A program made the translations under genes and the position numbers. The notes under the pieces are model-generated. The model did not search any database. It saw only the letters and a list, made by a program, of their open reading frames with translations, and had not been told where the DNA came from. A stretch of 54,878 nucleotides of DNA from an uncultured Pseudoflavonifractor sp. (GTDB taxonomy: Bacteria; Bacillota; Clostridia; Oscillospirales; Oscillospiraceae). The first letter of the stretch is position 1, and each line of letters starts with the position of its first letter. Location: positions 1 through 54,878 of the forward strand of contig NZ_CALXEG010000016.1 of assembly GCF_944387275.1 (NCBI RefSeq), written 5' to 3'. Below are positions 50,404 through 54,878 of this stretch, piece by piece.

Positions 50404-51588
50404 ATGAAACGAACCGTCCGCAAGCTGTCTCTCCTCCTGTCCCTGGCGCTTGCCCTCTCCCTGGCCGCCCCCGCCGCCCTGGCGCTGGAGATCAAAGGCA
50501 CCTACACCGAGGGCATGGCCACCGCCACCGACGGCTCCGCGTGGGGCTACGTCAACGCCTCGGGTATCGTATCCATTCCCCTCCGGTTTGAGGAGGCCTC
50601 CGACTTCTCCCTGGGCGTGGCCCGGGTGAAGGAGGACGGCAAGTACGGCCTGCTGCGGCAGGACGGGCTGTGGCTGCTGGAGCCTCTGTACGACAGCCTG
50701 ACCCCGGTGGACTGCGGGGTGTACATCGCCCGGCGGGAGGGCGTGTGGGAGCTGCTGTCCGTGGTGCCTGTACCCGGAGAGAAGGGTGCCTCCCACCAGC
50801 TGTATACCGGCGCCAGCTCCATCACCGTGGAGCAGGGGACAAAGGGCAAGGAGATCGTGATCCGCTGGGCCGACCGGGACAGCGCCCGAATCAGCCTCTC
50901 CTCCCTGCCCCAGGCGCTCTCCAACCTGGGGGTGCCCTTTGCATCCTTCTCCCTCCGCTCCGGCCGCATCGCCGCCTTCTCCGACGTGTCCGGCAAGGAC
51001 TGGTTCGACCTGTGGGTGGACCTGGCCTATAACCTGGGCCTGATGGAGGGCCCGGGGGACGGCACCTTCCAGCCCTACAGCACCCTCACCGTGGGCGAGG
51101 CCCTGAAGATGGCCGCCGTGCTGGACAGCACCTACGCCGGCAGGACCTTCTCCAGCGGCGGCGACCCCTGGTACACCAACGCGGTGAACTACTGCCTGAC
51201 CAACGGCATCATCACCGACACCACCTTCAGCAGCTACACCCGGCCCATCACCCGGGCCGAGCTGGCCCTGGTACTGGCCGCCACCGCCCCCGTCCGGGAG
51301 GCGGACGACATCAACGACGCCGGCCGGGTGGCCTCCTCCATCCCCGACGTGGCCGGCGGCGACTTTGCCGCCAGCTCCATCTACGCCCTGTACGCCAAGG
51401 GCATTGTCAGCGGCAGCGACAAGCAACTGACCTTCCGGCCTGAGGCTGTCATCACCCGCAGCGAGGTGGCCGCCATGGTGGCCCGCATCGCCCGGCCGGA
51501 GCAGCGCATCCTCCTCTGGCCCGCCAACGACTCCCCCGCCTACTACCGTGCCGCCGGGGTCCAGCTTGTCTCCTCTACTTTTTCATAA
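50404..51588 (+). CDS. Secreted SLH-domain protein with WG-like repeats
   Basis: A 394-residue protein with a signal peptide (1-27; basic start, LSLLLSLALALSLA, ending ALALE). Residues about 35-130 show WG/KWG-like beta repeats (AWGYVNASGIVSIPLRFEEA, KYGLLRQDGLWLLEPLYDSL). SLH repeats follow (about 200-395; WVDLAYNLGLMEGPGDGTFQ, WYTNAVNYCLTNGIITDTTF, ASSIYALYAKGIVSGSDKQL), which attach proteins to secondary wall polymers. AAGGAG precedes ATG 50404. No enzyme motif is visible, so it may be a structural or binding surface protein. It is the second SLH protein in the window. Confidence 0.85.
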   Translation: MKRTVRKLSLLLSLALALSLAAPAALALEIKGTYTEGMATATDGSAWGYVNASGIVSIPLRFEEASDFSLGVARVKEDGKYGLLRQDGLWLLEPLYDSLTPVDCGVYIARREGVWELLSVVPVPGEKGASHQLYTGASSITVEQGTKGKEIVIRWADRDSARISLSSLPQALSNLGVPFASFSLRSGRIAAFSDVSGKDWFDLWVDLAYNLGLMEGPGDGTFQPYSTLTVGEALKMAAVLDSTYAGRTFSSGGDPWYTNAVNYCLTNGIITDTTFSSYTRPITRAELALVLAATAPVREADDINDAGRVASSIPDVAGGDFAASSIYALYAKGIVSGSDKQLTFRPEAVITRSEVAAMVARIARPEQRILLWPANDSPAYYRAAGVQLVSSTFS

Positions 51589-51603
51589 GGAGCTGAGCGT
51601 GCT

Positions 51604-52569
51604 TTGAAGCACCTGTTCATCATCAACCCCGCTGCCGGAAAACACGGCAGCACCGACGCCCTCACCGCCCAGATCAGAGAGATTTTCGGCGGCAAGGGGC
51701 TGGACTACGAGATCGCCTTTACCAGCGGCGCAGGCACCGGGGAGACCCTGGCCCGGGCCGCCGCCCAGACGGGAGCGCCGGTGCGCATCTATGCCTGCGG
51801 CGGAGACGGCACCCTCAACGAGGTGGTCAACGGCGCCGCCGGATATGACAACGCCGCCGTCACCAACGTGCCCAAGGGCACAGGCAACGATTTTCTGAAG
51901 ATCTTTGGGAAGGACTACCGGGCCCGTTTCTCCGACCTGGCCGCCCTGGCGGAGGGGCCCCAGGCCGCCCTGGATCTGATGGACTGCAACGGCAAGCTGG
52001 GTCTGGGGGTCATCTGCGCCGGCGTGGACGCCCGGGTGGCCGCCGACGTGTATAAATACAAGGCGCTGCCCCTGGTGTCCGGCGTGGGGGCCTACATCCT
52101 GTCCCTGGTGGTCAATGTGTTCAAGGGCCTGACCCGCCCCACCCAGATCCGCGTGGACGGCCAGACCCTGGACGGCCTGAGCACCATCATCTGCATCTGC
52201 AACGGCCGGTACTACGGCGGCGGCTTCATGCCCGTGGGAGACGCCCAGCCCGATGACGGCGTGCTGGACATGCTGGTGGTGCCCAAGGTGAGCCGCTTCA
52301 CCTTCTTCCGCCTGGTGGGCAAGTACGCCAAGGGCCTCTACCGCCAATGTCCCCAGGTCATCCGGGACTTCCACTGTCAGGAGATCTCCTTCACCTCCCC
52401 GGAGGAGCTGGTGGCCGTGGTGGACGGCGAGGTCATGCGCTCCCGCAGCTTTACGGTCCGGCTGTCCGGGAAGAAAATCAACTTTTTTTACCCCTCCGAC
52501 GTATTTTGGCGTGAAAGTTTACAGACTGCTAACAATTGCGAGCACTCATTTTCTGCAGCATCCCGTTAG
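51604..52569 (+). CDS. Diacylglycerol/lipid kinase family protein (DagK/YegS-like)
   Basis: A 321-residue lipid kinase. The N-terminal FIINPAAGKHG and the nucleotide loop ACGGDGTLNEVVNG (about 61-74) followed by NVPKGTGNDFLKIFG are the DAGK catalytic signatures; the C-terminal half is the beta-sandwich lipid-binding domain. It would phosphorylate diacylglycerol or a related lipid at the membrane. The start is TTG 51604 with AAGGAG 10 bases upstream. After the usual ending KKINFFYPSD there are about 22 additional residues with no family likeness. Confidence 0.88.
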   Translation: MKHLFIINPAAGKHGSTDALTAQIREIFGGKGLDYEIAFTSGAGTGETLARAAAQTGAPVRIYACGGDGTLNEVVNGAAGYDNAAVTNVPKGTGNDFLKIFGKDYRARFSDLAALAEGPQAALDLMDCNGKLGLGVICAGVDARVAADVYKYKALPLVSGVGAYILSLVVNVFKGLTRPTQIRVDGQTLDGLSTIICICNGRYYGGGFMPVGDAQPDDGVLDMLVVPKVSRFTFFRLVGKYAKGLYRQCPQVIRDFHCQEISFTSPEELVAVVDGEVMRSRSFTVRLSGKKINFFYPSDVFWRESLQTANNCEHSFSAASR

Positions 52570-52614
52570 AGTGAGAAAAACGGAGCTTTCAGTATTTTGA
52601 GTGAGCTATTTTTA

Positions 52615-52663
52615 AAAACGCTGGATTTTACCTGAAATTCGGGTGAAAATCCAGCGTTTTTTT
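52615..52663 (+). terminator. Terminator between the lipid kinase and groES
   Basis: A 12-bp stem (ACGCTGGATTTT with its complement) plus an inner ACC/GGT, followed by seven T. It lies directly before the groES promoter. Confidence 0.9.
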
Positions 52664-52665
52664 AC

Positions 52666-52694
52666 TTGCACATTTTGCGTTCCAAAGCTATTAT
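52666..52694 (+). promoter_or_regulatory. Sigma-A promoter of groESL
   Basis: TTGCAC (52666-52671)-N17-TATTAT (52689-52694), ending 10 bp before the CIRCE operator. Confidence 0.8.
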
Positions 52695-52704
52695 TATAGG
52701 TACG

Positions 52705-53069
<365 letters not shown>

Positions 53070-53160
53070 TTAAGACGCGCTGAGCCGGCGCAAGTCAGCG
53101 AAGCGTGTTCCAAGCGTCCCAGCCGCCAAGTGCCGTGAATGGACGCGCATTTCACCCTGA

Positions 53161-54819
<1,659 letters not shown>

Positions 54820-54878
54820 AAAATAGCCGCTGACCCTTGATACCGCTGGATCTTCTGTGGCTGGTGTCCCCGATTTAC

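Noticed and set aside
52527..52547. TGCTAA and AGCACTC close together inside the end of the lipid kinase gene, like CIRCE halves
   Set aside because: The halves are in the wrong order, one is imperfect, and they lie inside a coding region before a terminator. The perfect CIRCE at 52705-52731 explains the control.

Overview
The window looks like chromosome of a GC-rich, low-transposon member of the Clostridia, most probably an Oscillospiraceae gut commensal of the Flavonifractor/Lawsonibacter/Intestinimonas kind. This is inferred from the spore genes yabP-yabQ-divIC-yabR, a Firmicutes-type RNase Y, a long-form hibernation factor, SLH-anchored surface proteins, a CIRCE-controlled groESL operon, an FMN riboswitch of Firmicutes type and strong AGGAGG ribosome binding sites. 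No tRNA, rRNA, CRISPR array, phage gene or transposase was seen.

Layout. 1-6372: the end of an OmpR-type response regulator and its sensor kinase, thioredoxin reductase, an NlpC/P60 peptidase, a WYL regulator and an orphan response regulator. 6610-12823: a P-type ATPase, then an AraC regulator divergent from a membrane-anchored, domain-permuted GH3 glycosidase. 12884-16218: birA and bioY facing away from each other over one BirA-type operator, then yabP-yabQ-divIC-yabR. 16219-24231: a multi-hairpin intergenic block, an amidohydrolase with a lone fumarase-alpha-type gene, hpf, an ECF sigma/anti-sigma pair, an NYN-LOTUS protein, a second hairpin block and RNase Y. 24508-31027: a large SLH-anchored phosphodiester glycosidase, HemW, a small HTH/membrane-protein module and an RluA synthase. 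31077-36453: a leftward run mutY-aldehyde dehydrogenase-tdk-radical SAM-MATE. 36666-41625: a second ECF sigma/anti-sigma operon whose sigma gene seems to start at CTG, a C_GCAxxG_C_C protein, an acetyltransferase and recG. 42046-48849: pyruvate carboxylase, then (leftward) an FMN riboswitch driving ribU and a creatininase-family gene, and a CNNM/CorC-type protein behind a structured leader. 49238-54819: an RNA methyltransferase, an SLH protein, a lipid kinase and groES-groEL.

How parts connect. BioY imports biotin, BirA senses it and attaches it to carriers, and pyruvate carboxylase (biotinyl Lys about 1111) is one such client in the same window. RibU is under FMN control and is translationally coupled to a creatininase-family hydrolase, which suggests an undescribed step in flavin or flavin-precursor salvage. 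Two ECF modules and two SLH proteins point to active cell-surface sensing and remodelling.

Most unusual observations: (1) the FMN riboswitch-ribU-creatininase unit; (2) a near-exact 49-bp duplication of the 3' end of the pyruvate carboxylase gene around a hairpin-rich insert, the two copies differing only at three synonymous third positions; (3) two further intergenic multi-hairpin blocks, one bounded by 30-bp direct repeats; (4) an attenuator-like leader before the CNNM gene; (5) a CTG-initiated ECF sigma factor. All calls come from reading the sequence; no database search was run.
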